DNA from: Thinopyrum elongatum
Lineage: Eukaryota; Streptophyta; Magnoliopsida; Poales; Poaceae
Assembly: GCA_011799875.1 (NCBI GenBank)
Contig: CM022303.1
Location: 727,277,718-727,341,717, forward strand
DNA length: 64,000 bases
Reading direction: 5' to 3'
This document shows, in pieces, positions 46,629 through 57,722 of this stretch. A program made the translations under genes and the position numbers. The notes below the pieces were generated by a model. That model saw only the letters and a program-made list of their open reading frames with translations. It made no database searches and was not told the origin of the DNA. Position 1 is the first letter of the stretch; each line of letters begins with the position of its first letter.

Positions 46629-46967
46629 ATTTATGTGGTGACAAAAAAAGACAATTAGTAGCTGGAAAAAAGATGATTGATCTGAATGAACCGCCACTTG
46701 ACGTAGAGTCCGTCAATGTTTCAGTTGAGTTGGGTACACCCTTCTTACATGCAGGTTATTGTAGGGTAACGCAGCAGAAAACAAACATTTTCCGACCTAC
46801 GCACCAGCCCAGGACCACTATGGAGACTGCATACAAGGTTTGATCATTTTCGTTACCGACTCGTAGCGCAGCGGAAGTAGAGTCGATGACGATCGGCGGT
46901 GCAGATCCCCGCAGCTAGGATTTACAACCTCCCAACCGCGAGGATGTATACCCTCATCTTCCCTTCG

Positions 46968-47140
46968 GACAGCCCTCCGGGAGGCGGTCGAACAGTCCCC
47001 CGGACGGTGTTGCGGACAGCCCTTCGGGAGGACCTTCGAAACTCGAACGGTCACTCGGACAGCCCTTCGGGAGGACTCACAGAACTTGGACCGTCACTTG
47101 GACAGCCCTTCGGGAGGCACTCACGAACAGCCCCTCGGGC
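46968..47140. repeat. Tandem CGGACAGCCCTTCGGGAGG units in the solo LTR
   Basis: Four to five copies at roughly 40-60 bp spacing. The unit contains inverted CCCTTCGGG. It sits at the end of the LTR distal to its TATA box. Confidence 0.8.
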
Positions 47141-47376
47141 ACTAAGATCGAAACTACGACCTCTCTACAGAGTTGCACACATACGGTGTCATCTATCCGG
47201 CAGGGCTTTGCCGTCTAGAACTAGTTCCCACCGGAACCCAGACAGCCTTTCGGCTCTATGAAACTCTTTTCGTGGGAGGGAGAGAGAAGCCAGATCATTG
47301 CAATGGCATGTATATGTGAGAAAGAGTGAGTCTTTAGGCAGCCCCCTCCACCCCTATTTATAGGCCAAGCCCAAGG

Positions 47377-47445
47377 GTGGCTTCTCCAAGAAGCCAAGGG
47401 GAAAAATACCAAAGGACCCTCAAGGTGGCTTCTCCAAGAAGCCAC
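47377..47445. repeat. Twice-repeated hairpin GTGGCTTCT-CCA-AGAAGCCAC
   Basis: The second copy (47425-47445) has perfect 9-bp arms and the first is nearly identical. They lie just upstream of the solo-LTR TATA box on the minus strand, a possible regulatory or folding element. Confidence 0.7.
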
Positions 47446-48794
47446 CCAAAAAGCACTTTCACTATTCACGACGACATTTTTCAGCGTCCGTTCGAACTGA
47501 AAATATTTATGTGGGCTTAGAACATTTCCAGTACCCACTAAAATAATTTTCAACGCATTCTGGAACAATTCCAGATTAGTGATTTTCATCTGCGAAAAGC
47601 ATCTGAAGTGGTTCCGGCAGCTCCGGAACATTTCCGGTTTTTCTTCCAGAAAATTCCCAAAAGTTTCCAGAATGATTCTGGCACCCTCCAAGAATTATCG
47701 GGCATGTGCCGAAACCAATTTGACTTTATAGTATCCTCTGAAACAACTTTTCAGTTTCACCGGAACTCATCCGGTGACCTCTCTCTGCGGAACTTTTCCG
47801 CTGTCCGAAACTTTTTCGGTGTCCGAAACTTTTTCGGTGATTTTCTCTCAGACTCCCTGTCTAGTATTCAGCAGATAGATGACCCTTAAGCGTGTGACCC
47901 TATAGGTTCGGTGAAGTATAGACATGACCCGGAACCCCTTCCGATCAATGATCAACATCAGAGCCGTGGACACCCATATTGACCCCTATACCCACACGAA
48001 TGAATGTTCGAGTGAACCTCCAGTTGCCGTGTGCTATTCCTGTTGCTTCGCGATATGTTACAAATACCCGAGGTGAGACATGATGGCATTCCCGTGGATC
48101 AACAACTTGTCCACTATGCTAGTTACCTCGTTACCGGTATTGTTCTCTTTTCTCGTTACCGTGTTCCGGCATCCCCGTGATCAAATCACAAAGTGTCTGG
48201 CCAGATGATGATGGATATCGTAACACCGAGAGGGCCCAGAGATATCTCTCCATCGTCGGAGGAGAAAATCCCAATCTTGAGCTATCAAGTTACTTAACAT
48301 ACTTTCCCATGAACCCGTAAGCCGCCGTAATAGCCATCCAGTTACGGATGACGTTTAACAAACCCCAAAGTTCATGAATCAAGCATGAAGAAACTCGATA
48401 CTCTCATGGTCTGAGGAATCATGCAAACGTTAACCATCTCTGTGTTATTAACCATTAACTTGTGACGAAAGAATCTCATAGCATAACATCAATCGGGTCG
48501 ATTCAACACAAATGTTCTTCTAACACTGTGCCCTCAAAGTTGCTGGCATAGACATGCCCATGATCAGGAAAACAGAACCATCATGCAACACTTGAGCTAG
48601 TCTTAGAGGCCAGACTAGGAATACATTTTACCGTTTATTATCCCACACGTGCATATGAGTCTTCCTCCGAGCCTCGTTTTATTTGCAGACTCGAGAATCA
48701 TTGCAGTTATAGCATGGAACATAAACCTAATTATGAACAGGGAGATAATCAATAACATTTATTATTGCCTCTAGGGCATATCTCCTACAGTTAT

Positions 48795-49473
48795 GAGCAA
48801 GAGGATCACCATTTGGAGGAGGGGGTTGGTGAGTCCCCTGACCCCAACATTGGCTCTAATAGTACTCATGTCCCGAACAATCATGTCCCTGCTCCCCCAC
48901 CTATGGTTGCTCCTGCTAATACTTTAGTTGATGAGGCACATGAGTTGGATGACGAAGAAGCTGGGTCACAGCCACAGCAACCTTATGTTGGCATGCGCTT
49001 TGACACATTAGTTGATGCGAGGGAACACTACAATCGCTATGCTTTGATGGTGGGTTTTTCAATCAAGTCGAATACGTCTTACAGGTCAGCCTACACGGGC
49101 GTGCTGGAAAAACAACAATTCTGCTGTAACAAGTTCCGCAAGCCGGTGAAGAGGGTTGGGGTCTCGGTTGTTGTCTCGTTGAGCAAAAACACTACATGCC
49201 TGAGCTCACCTGAACAAGATGTTGAAGAGGATGGCGAAGAAGACACTTACAAGAAGAAGAGGAAGCGAGAGACTATAAAGCAAACAAAATGCCCTAATAA
49301 GATGGTGGTGAAGCTTATAGATGGCAGACGGGAGGTTATCACTTTTGTTGCAGATCACAACCACCCACTGATTGACAAGCCATCACTTTGGAAATACCTC
49401 CGTTCTCACCAAGGCATCCCGCCCGAAGAGAAAAAAATTCTGACTCACCTTAACGACTGCAACTTGACAGCAG
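48795..49473 (+). pseudogene. FAR1 zinc-domain exon, remainder
   Basis: It continues the frame of 46673-46759 with EQEDHHLEEGVGESPD. An acidic/Pro linker is followed by GMRFDTLVDAREHYNRYAL, the FAR1 domain with its Cys/His ligands, a Lys-rich patch KKKRKRETIK (possible nuclear signal) and IPPEEKKILTHLNDCNLTAG at the donor. There is no internal stop. The donor GGTACAAC lies at 49474. Confidence 0.85.
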
Positions 49474-50031
49474 GTACAACAAAAAAACTGCCCACACCAC
49501 CTCCCCCCTTCTCATTAAATTAATCTTATTACTGGAGAAGTGTTACTTATTCCTACCTCAAGTACTTGGATTGCTTTTCTATCCTAGTATAAACTGTTTA
49601 GGATTCATGGGCGACCCTGATCAGAAAAACCTGACAACTTGAACAGTAAAGTAAGGCAACTATGTTCATTTTTTATGCAACTGTGATAATAAAAAAAAGC
49701 ATGACCCAGCAAAACAACTTTGTGTTACTTATTCCTGCCTCAAGTACTTGGATTTCTTTTCTATCCTAGTATAAACTGCTTAGGATTCATGGGCGACCTT
49801 GATCAGAAAAACCTGACAAGTTGAACAGTAAAATGAGGCAATTATGTTCATTTTTTACGCAACTCTGATAATAATAAAAAAGCATGACCCAGCAAAAAAC
49901 TTTGTGAAAAAACCTGGTCTGTTCTACTTATGCATAAGTGTTGCTTTATGTTCTCTATAAAAACAAGTTGCTCGCTACATTGTGGTTAGGTTGTCCTGAA
50001 ACACAAGTTTCTGTTTTTTTATTTCTGCCAG
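49474..50031 (+). other. Intron of the FAR1-like gene with a 182-bp tandem duplication
   Basis: The GT at 49474 and the TTTCTGCCAG acceptor ending at 50031 join GCA-G to GA-AAG in frame (LTAG then KMMMIMSS). Inside, 49541-49722 is repeated at 49723-49910 with scattered changes. Confidence 0.8.
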
Positions 50032-51584
50032 GAAAGATGATGATGATAATGTCATCATACTACGGCTCAGAGTTAATTGTCCCGTACACAGCTAAAGCCA
50101 TCCATAACCACTGTTCGAAGCTGAATGCTGCAACTAAGGACATTGACATTGAAGAGACACTCAACTACTTTTGCAAGGTGAAGGAAAACGACCCAGGATT
50201 CTACTTTAAATGCAAGACGGATGCGGAAGGCGGGACAGAAAACTTGTTTTGGGTGGATGGTGTGGCACGGAAAACTTATGCGGAGGCTTATCATGATTGT
50301 GTATCATTTGATGCAACTTATCTCACAAACATGTACAGTATGCCATTTGCCCCCTTCATTGGCATCAACAGGCATGGGCAGTCAATTGTGCTTGGATGTT
50401 GATTTGTGCGGCAGGAACTAGCCTCAAGTTATGACTAGTTGTTTGATGCTTTCCTGGAGGAAATGGATGGGTTGGCTCTGGACAACATCATCACAGACCA
50501 AGACATTGCTATGGCATAAGCAATCAAGAGGAAGTTCCCGATAACAATTCACCATTGTTGCCGTTGGCATATAATGAATAAAGCACAAGAGAAGCTTGGC
50601 CCTGTGTTGGCTGGGAACCCAGATTTGGTCAAAGACTTCAATGAATGCATTGACTTTAGTTTCACCCCAGCTGAATTTGAAAGGAAATGGGCTGCGCTTT
50701 TGTTGAAGTATGAAGGTCTTATCATGGCCACTTTGAGGAACTCTATGAATACCGGGCTACATGGGTGCCGTGTTACCTCAAATTCAGGTTCTTCCCTTTC
50801 CTTCAGTCGACGCAACGCAGCGAAAGGTTTAATGCTGTCTTGAAGCGCTATGTGAACCCACACAAGTCAATTCTCAACTTCGTCAAGCAATACGAGAAGA
50901 TTCAGGTACACATACTCGTGAGGGAGGGCAGTAATGACTACCGGACAGAGCATTTAGACGCACAAAGATGGTCGCGTTTCCCCGTTGAGAGGCATGCCTA
51001 CAAGGCATACACTAGGGACATCTATGTGAAATTTAGAACTGAGTTTCAGATGATTGGCCAGTACAATGTGCACCCCGCTGGAATCAACTTCTATCACCTT
51101 GAGCCCAATACAGAAGGAAGTATCTAGTCACGGTGAGGCCAGAACCAGCAATCTATGATTCTGAATGTTGCAAGTGGCATAGGGACGGCCTACTTTGTTG
51201 CCATGTCTTGAAAATCTTCATGCACCTTGGCGTTAATGAGATACCTGCACACTACATCAAGCGCCGCTGGACGCAGGATGCGGTGCCAAGTGCGCCGCTG
51301 CCAACTAACGAGGGCCCTCAACCGGACTTGCCCGCTGAGTTGGAGAACCAGGTTCGGCAAGTGAATATGACAATGGATTTTGCAAAGCTAGCCAAGAAGG
51401 CGACAAGTGATGAGGCAGCCGCTGCGGTTAGGAGGCACATGAAAGCAGTAGATGTTGAGGTCAGTAAGCTAAATAAACTAAGGAAGAAGAGGCTAAAGGC
51501 AGCTTGAGAAGCGGCTCGGGCTAGGGAAGCATCAAACACTAATGCCCCAAGTGGTTCAGGCCAACCTCCTGCCCCCCTGCTCCT

Positions 51585-51734
51585 ATGGATCCACCTCGGT
51601 CAGTCACAAAAGGGCGCAGCCGCAGTAGGCGCTTCCAATCAACACTAGAGCTACACCCCAAGAAAAAGAACAAATGCAGCATCTGTGAATCAATCGACCA
51701 CACTGCCGCGACGTGCCTAGGGAAGTTGCTGTGA
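51585..51734 (+). pseudogene. C-terminal CCHC zinc knuckle of the MULE protein
   Basis: A 49-codon frame MDPPRSVTKGRSRSRRF continues to KNKCSICESIDHTAATC, a CX2CX4HX4C knuckle. Many FAR1-like MULE transposases end this way. It is out of frame with the tail that stops at 51507, so a further indel separates them. Confidence 0.7.
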
Positions 51735-52120
51735 TGGTTACCACATGAAGAAAATGACCCCTGGGCTTGCAAACTAGTTGAAGCAAAAAAACAACAGTGT
51801 CCTGCTAGATGAAGCAATTGTGGCCTGGTTTTTGAGCAGATGTAGACGGGAAATCCAGCAACTGACAGTTCAAAAGCAACTATGGATTGATTTGCAGGAA
51901 CTTGTTTTAATTTATGTGTTTTCCTAGCTTTAAATTCACAAAATGGAGACATTGTAGGTGGATGCTTAACATTTGTGCTTTATTCCATACTCGAAAACTT
52001 ACAAAACCTATGGACGCTTATGATTTATGCAAACTTGTTTTAGGTGGTTTTGGAGCAACTTTTGCGAGTTTTCTAATGGCACACATTCTGCAGCAAAAAA
52101 AAGTGTACCTAGTTATTCAT
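51735..52120. other. Gap between the two convergent genes
   Basis: Non-coding, with no clear terminator or polyadenylation signal seen by eye. Confidence 0.5.
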
Positions 52121-54524
52121 TCACTTCTTGACTGGTTTGAGGATCTCCTGCCATAGAACCTTGTTCAGGTCACACTTCAGCATGTAAATGGTCATTTTCT
52201 TCCTGATCTTTGGTATGTCGCTTTGTCCGTAGTTTGGGAGCCACGTCCCATTCCACAATAACGCGTTCATCAATGCGAATATGCTACAGTCACCATTGCA
52301 AAAAAAAAAGATAAACAAAAAATCAGCAAAAAAAAACCTATGTCATGAAATCACTTGGGAAAAAAGCAAAACTCCGTCTTATAACAAGGAGATGTATGTA
52401 GGTAGGTTAGTCCTTACAATACAGTCTGCTTTGGAGCATCGATATCCAGACTTCTCCATCATCTTTGCTTGGTTTGGATAGTATTTGTCCCACAATACGC
52501 GGACTGCTGGTATAATAGCCCTTGCTACTTTATCCAGCCTCTTGCTTTTCTTTATCGTCCTCCATGAGTCAAACACTTCGAACCTTTTATCCCTCAAATT
52601 GATGTTGAATAGCCAGTAGTGGTGTGTACCATGGGCATTATCTGGATCTAAATTTTCAAGGACAGCAACCATAACCTTCAAAAAAAGAGAAACTTGATGT
52701 CAGCTATAACAGAAGTGATATGTTCTGTGCAGAACAAAAACATCAACTTCTGATATGATTTCATGCAACCCTATGAGTTTTTAGGAGCAACTTCTGATAT
52801 GATTTCAGGCAACTCCCTATAATTTTCTGTTATCAACTTCTGATATCAAGCTTCCAAAACACAAAAAAATCAAACTTCTGATATGATTTCAGGCAACCCT
52901 ATGAGTTTTTAGGAGCAACTTTTGATACGATTTCAGGCAACTCCCTATGATTTTCTGATATCAACTTCTGATATGATCTTACAAAACACAAAAAACATCA
53001 ACTTCTGATATGATTTCAGGCAACCCTATGAGTTTTTAGGAGCAACTTTACTTGAGTAGGTGCGACAGAGATGTAAAAACCAAAAATGGAAAAAAAATCT
53101 TGTGAACTATAAAACACAGACAATGAACTTGGTTTTCCAACCTGTGCAAAAATTTGCCACTAGAACCATACACTTTTTAGGCAACAATGCACTGTATAAC
53201 ATGCAACTTAGATGTTAAAAAAAGGCAACTGACAGATACTGCTCAGTCATATCTTGTGGGGCCTATTATACTTTGTAGGTACACACTAGGGTGGTTTGTA
53301 CATGCACCTAAAACATATTTCAAAAAACCAAAAAAGTGTAATAATAGATGGATCCTAAGTATGTGTCGCAGGTCATAAAATTTTAGGCAACAACACCCAG
53401 AAGGATTATAGGCAACTTATGTTTTAAAAGGAAACAACTAGCAATATATGGAGCATACCATGTCTTGCTCATCCAAACAATTTGATTCGTTGAATCTGTC
53501 GTGCAGCTCCTTTACATCAAAAACAAGTTTTGAAGCCAAGTCATTGAAAAAAGGCAGAAGGAGATGATAAAGAAAAAATGTCAGTGCCAAACAAAGAAAA
53601 AAAAGAAAAGCTAAATTAAATAAAAACTGTGGGCTTTATTTTCTTACGAAAACCTAACAGGCATGATTATTTTCTTGGACCCCACCCGTTTGTCGTACAT
53701 GATTGCATCAATCCCTAACTCAAAGACATGTGTCTTCATCCACCTGGCCTTCTTCATTGATTGAGCAAGCTCCTTGATTGTGCAAAAGTAGCCATGATAG
53801 TTTATGATGTGCAGCCTGTAGAACAAGAAAAGCTCTGTTGAGAAAATAACAAGAAGAAAGATCATTGGATGGGAAGAAAAAACAAAATGTGGCTATTGGA
53901 AGAAACACACACGTTGTATCATCTCCCTGCGATGTCCTTGTCGTCCCTCCTCCTCCAAGCAACAGAACCATTGCGTACACTCTGTTTGTTTCTGCGTTGC
54001 ATGTGAAATCCTTCCTTATCTCTACATTCACATATGGTGACCTTTGTGATGGTGGAGCTTTCAATATCCTCCTCTCGCGCTTCTCAGGAACGGGCTCGCC
54101 TGAGCTGCTGGTAGCACCTTTGCCTGACTCCCCCTCAACAGTTGTTTTTGCAACTTCGGTCGGTGTACAGAATCCGGCAGGTGAGATGTGCCCCGTGCTC
54201 TGTGCTACAACATTTTTCACTGCCCCCTCGATGAATCCATCGAAATCCATGTTGACCCAATCAATTCCCCACTCAATGTCGCCAGTGGCAGGTGCATTAG
54301 CCACCCCCTTATCCTCTACTGTCTTGCCCTCCTCACCTGTTATTCTTGCTGATTCCTCTATCCGAAGATCAAAAGGTGGAGCTGGACAGTAATCATCCAA
54401 AATAGCACTTCCAGACTTTGATCTTTGCAGCAATCATGGTTCTTCACCTGAATCAAATGCTCCTTTGTTTGCTGATAGATTAATGGCAGGTGATGTCCGT
54501 ATTATAGGTATGGTACCTGATAAC
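52121..54524 (-). pseudogene. Ulp1-type (C48) cysteine protease gene of the MULE, 5' end lost to a retrotransposon
   Basis: Exons traced on minus: 54524-53913, 53815-53648, about 53560-53459, 52675-52418, about 52294-52121. Junctions 53913/53815 (phase 2) and 53459/52675 (phase 0) join cleanly. The N-terminal exon is a Pro/Glu-rich linker, with a stop just before LLQRSKSGSA (about 54434). Exon 2 carries LHIINYHGYFCTIKELAQSM and exon 3 FNDLASKLVFDVKELHDRFN. Exon 4 has THHYWLFNINLRDKRFEVFD with the catalytic His and Asp. Exon 5 has GDCSIFALMN with the catalytic Cys. Acceptors before exons 3 and 5 look mutated. Ulp1-like proteases cleave SUMO-type conjugates. Copies carried by plant MULEs are known, but their role is unclear. 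Confidence 0.75.
52735..53046. repeat. Tandem repeat in the Ulp1-like intron
   Basis: About 2.5 copies of a roughly 120-bp unit, including TGATTTCAGGCAACCCTATG and AGTTTTTAGGAGCAACTT. It lies entirely within the 53458-52676 intron. Confidence 0.75.
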
Positions 54525-56047
54525 TGATACGTCCATTTTGCATCATGCTTTTATATCGATATTTATTGCATTATGGGCTGTTATTACACATTATGTCACA
54601 ATACTTAAGCCTTTTCTCTCTTATTTTACAAGGTTTACATGAAGAGGGAGAATGCCGGCAGCTGGAATTCTGGGCTGGAAAAGGAGCAAATATTAGAGAC
54701 CTATTCTGCACAACTCCAAAAGTCCTGAAACTCCACGAAAGTCAGTTTTGGAATATATTAAAAATATTGGGCGAAGAAAGCACCAGAGGGGGGCCACCCA
54801 CTGTCCACGAGGGTGGAGGGCGCGCCGTACCCCCCTGGGCGCGCCCCCTGCCTCGTGGGCCACCTGGAAGCCCCCCGATGCCCATCTTCTGGTATAAGGT
54901 GTCTTTTGCCCTGGAAAAAATCAGAAGGAAGCTTTCGGGATGAAGCGCCGCCGTCTCGAGGCGGAACCTTGGCGGAACCAATCTAGGGCTCCGGCGGAGC
55001 TGTTCTGCCGGGGAAACATCCCTCCGGGAGGGGGAAATCGTCACCATCGTCATCACCATCGATCCTCTCATCGGGAGGGGGTCAATCTCCGTCAACATCT
55101 TCACCAGCACCATCTCCTCTCAAACCCTAGTTCATCTCTTGTATCCGATCTTTGTCTCAAAACCTCAGATTGGTACCTGTGGGTTGCTAGTAGTGTTGAT
55201 TACTCCTTGTAGTTGATGCTAGTTGGTTTATTCGGTGGAAGATTATATGTTCAGATGCTTTATGCACATTAATACCCCTCTGATTATGAACATGAATATG
55301 ATTTGTGAGTAGTTACGTTTGTTCTGAGGACATGGGAGAAGTCTTGTTATAAGTAGTCATGTGAATTTGGTATTCGTTCGATATTTTGATGAGATGTATG
55401 TTGTCTTTCCTCTAGTGGTGTTATGTGAACGTCGACTACATGACACTTCACCATTATTTGGGCCTAGGGGAAGGCATTGGGAAGTAATAAGTAGATGATG
55501 TGTTGCTAGAGTGACAGAAGCTTAAACCCTAGTTTATGCGTTGCTTCGTAAGGGGCTGATTTGGATCCATATGTTTCATGCTATGGTTAGGTTTACCTTA
55601 ATTCTTCTTTCGTAGTTGCGGATGCTTGCGAGGGGGGGTTAATCATAAGTGGGATGCTTGTCCAAGGAAGGGCAGTACCCAAGCACCGGTCCACCCACAT
55701 ATCAAATTATCAAAGTAACGAACGCGAATCATATGAGCATGATGAAAACTAGCTTGACGATAATTCTCATGTGTCCTCGGGAGCGCTTTCCTTTATATAA
55801 TAGTTTGTCCAGGCTTGTCCTTTGCTACAAAAAGGATTGGGCCACCTTGCTGCACCTTGTTTACTTTTGTTACTTGTTACCCGTTACGAATTACCTTATC
55901 ACAAAACTATCTGTTATCGATAATTTCAGTGCTTGCAGAGAATATCTTACTGAAAACTGCTTGTCATTTCCTTCTGCTCCTCGTTGGGTTCGACACTCTT
56001 ACTTATCGAAAGGACTACGATAGATCCCCTATACTTGTGGGTCATCA
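54525..56047 (+). repeat. Athila-type 5' LTR (1,523 bp)
   Basis: It starts TGATACGTCCATTTTGCATC and ends TGTGGGTCATCA. It contains the GC-rich hairpin at 54805-54858 and matches 63234-64000 over the visible length. Confidence 0.93.
54805..54858. repeat. GC-rich hairpin in the Athila-type LTR
   Basis: CCACGAGG and CCTCGTGG form outer arms, with GGCGCGCC self-complementary blocks inside. The same structure recurs at 61000-61053 and 63514-63567. Confidence 0.8.
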
Positions 56048-56058
56048 AGACTCTTTTC

Positions 56059-56076
56059 TGGCGCCGTTGCCGGGGA
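56059..56076 (+). other. Athila-type primer binding site (tRNA-Asp)
   Basis: TGGCGCCGTTGCCGGGGA lies 11 bases after the LTR end. It is complementary to the 3' end of plant tRNA-Asp, the primer used by Athila-type elements. Confidence 0.92.
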
Positions 56077-56153
56077 GTGAAGTGCCTTTGGTAGGTGGAA
56101 TTTGGTAAGGAAAAATTTATATAGTGTGCTGAAATTTACTGTCACTTGTTACT

Positions 56154-57722
56154 ATGGAAAATAATCCTTTGAGGGGCTTGTTCGGGGTATCTTCACCCCG
56201 ACCAGTAGAGCAAAGAGTTGCTCCTCAACCTACTGAACCTACTGAAAATGTTTACTTTGAAATTCCTTCGGGTATGATAGAGAAACTGCTAGCTAATCCT
56301 TTTACAGGAGATGAAACATTACATCCCGATATGCACCTAATCCATGTGGATGAAGTTTGTGGATTATTCAAGCTTGCAGGTATGCCCGAGGATGTTATCA
56401 AGAAGAAGGTCTTCCCTTTATCTTTGAAGGGAAAGGCATTGACATGGTTTAGGCTATGTGATGATATTGGATCATGGAACTACAACCGATTGAAATTGGA
56501 ATTTCATTAGAAGTTTTATCCTATGCATCTGGTTCATCATGATCGTAATTATATATATAATTTTTGGCCTCGCGAAGGCGAAAGTATCACTCAAGCTTGG
56601 GGGAGGCTTAAGTCAATGTTATATTCATGCCCCAATCATGAGCTCTCAAGAGAAATTATTATTCAAAAATTTTATGCTCGGCTTTCTCTCAATAATCGCT
56701 CCATGCTCGATACTTCTTGTACTGGTTCTTTTATGATGAAGACTATTGAATTCAGATGGGATTTATTGGAAAGAATTAAACGCAACTCTGAAGATTGGGA
56801 ACTCGATGAAGGTAAGGAGTCAGGTATAACACCTAAGATTGATTGTGTTAAATCTTTTATGGATACCAATGCTTTTCGTGAATTTAGCACTAAATATGGA
56901 CTTGACTCTGAGATAGTAGCTTCTTTCTGTGAATCATTTGCTACTCATGTTGATCTCCCTAAGGAGAAGTGGTTTAAATATCATCCTCCCATTGAAGTAA
57001 AAGTAGTTGAACCTATTAAAGTTGAAGAAAAAACTATCACTTATAATGTTGATCCTATTGTTCCTACCACTTATATTGAGAAACCACCTTTCCCTGTTAG
57101 AATAAAGGATCATGCTAAAGCTTCAACTGTGGTTCATAAGAGTAATGCTAGAACATCTACACCCTCTGAGAAAATTAAAGTTGAACCTAGTATTGCTATG
57201 GTTAAGGATCTCTTGGTCGATAATATTGATGGGCATGTTATTTACTTCTGTGATGAAGCTGCTAGAATTGCTAGACCCCATACTAAAGGTAAACATAGAC
57301 CGGTTGTTGGCATGCCTGTTGTTTCTGTTAAAATAGGAGATCACTGTTATCATGGCTTATGTGATATTGGTAGTGTCAGTGCAATACCTCATTCCTTATA
57401 CAAAGAAATTATGCATGATATTGCACCTGCTGAAATAGAAGGTATTGATGTTACTATTAAGCTTGCCAATAGAGTTACTATTTCACCAATTGGGATTGTT
57501 AGAGATGTTGAAGTCTTGTGTGGGAAAATTAAATATCCTACTGATTTTCTTGTTCTTGGTTCCCCACAAGATGACTTTTGTCCCATTATATTTGGTAGAC
57601 CCTTCTTGAATACTGTTAATGCTAGGATAGACTGCGAAAAGGATATTGTTACTGTTGGTTTAGGGGATATGTCTCATGATTTTAATTTTGCTAAATTTCG
57701 TAGACAACCCCATGATAAATAA
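56154..57722 (+). pseudogene. gag: Athila-type gag and aspartic protease, one nonsense codon inside
   Basis: The frame from ATG 56154 (MENNPLRGLFGVSSPRP) is cut by TAG at 56508-56510 and resumes in the same frame at once (KFYPMHLVHHDRN). Gag motifs include KGKALTWFRLCDDI and GESITQAWGRLKSMLYSCP. The protease follows, with LCDIGSVSAIPHSLY as the active-site region and IIFGRPFLNT near its end. The active site is one residue shorter than the usual DxGAS pattern. TAA at 57720-57722 then precedes pol in the same frame. The two stops prevent a full gag-pol product from this copy. Confidence 0.9.

Larger units (their letters stand above)
46760..48789 (-). mobile_element. Copia solo LTR (2,030 bp) inside the FAR1 exon
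   Basis: The ends are TGTAGGGTAACG and ATATCTCCTACA, with an exact target duplication GTTAT (46755-46759 and 48790-48794). The minus-strand start TGTAGGAGATATGCCCTAGA and the shared ACCGAGAGGGCCCAGAGATA stretch relate it to the copia LTR at 3845. A TATA-like CCTATAAATAGG on minus (47353-47364) also gives minus orientation. No primer site, gag or second LTR is present, so the internal region was lost by LTR-LTR recombination. Confidence 0.93.
46629..51734 (+). pseudogene. FAR1/MURA-type MULE transposase gene, broken
   Basis: The coding path is ATG 46673-46759, an interrupting solo LTR, then 48795-49473, an intron, then 50032 onward to 51507. The start MIDLNEPPLDVES has a DLNxxP (EAR-like) motif. 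A FAR1-type WRKY-GCM1 zinc domain follows (FCCNKFRK, TKCPNKMVV, DHNHPL), then a DDE transposase with Asp in VSFDATYLTN and IITDQD, then SWIM zinc ligands in CCKWHRDGLLCCH and a basic helical tail. Stops at 50400-50402, 50436-50438 and 50517-50519 and frameshifts near 50720 and 51117 disable it. It is either a MULE transposase or a host FAR1-related (FRS) gene derived from one. The neighbouring protease gene favours the MULE. Confidence 0.85.
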
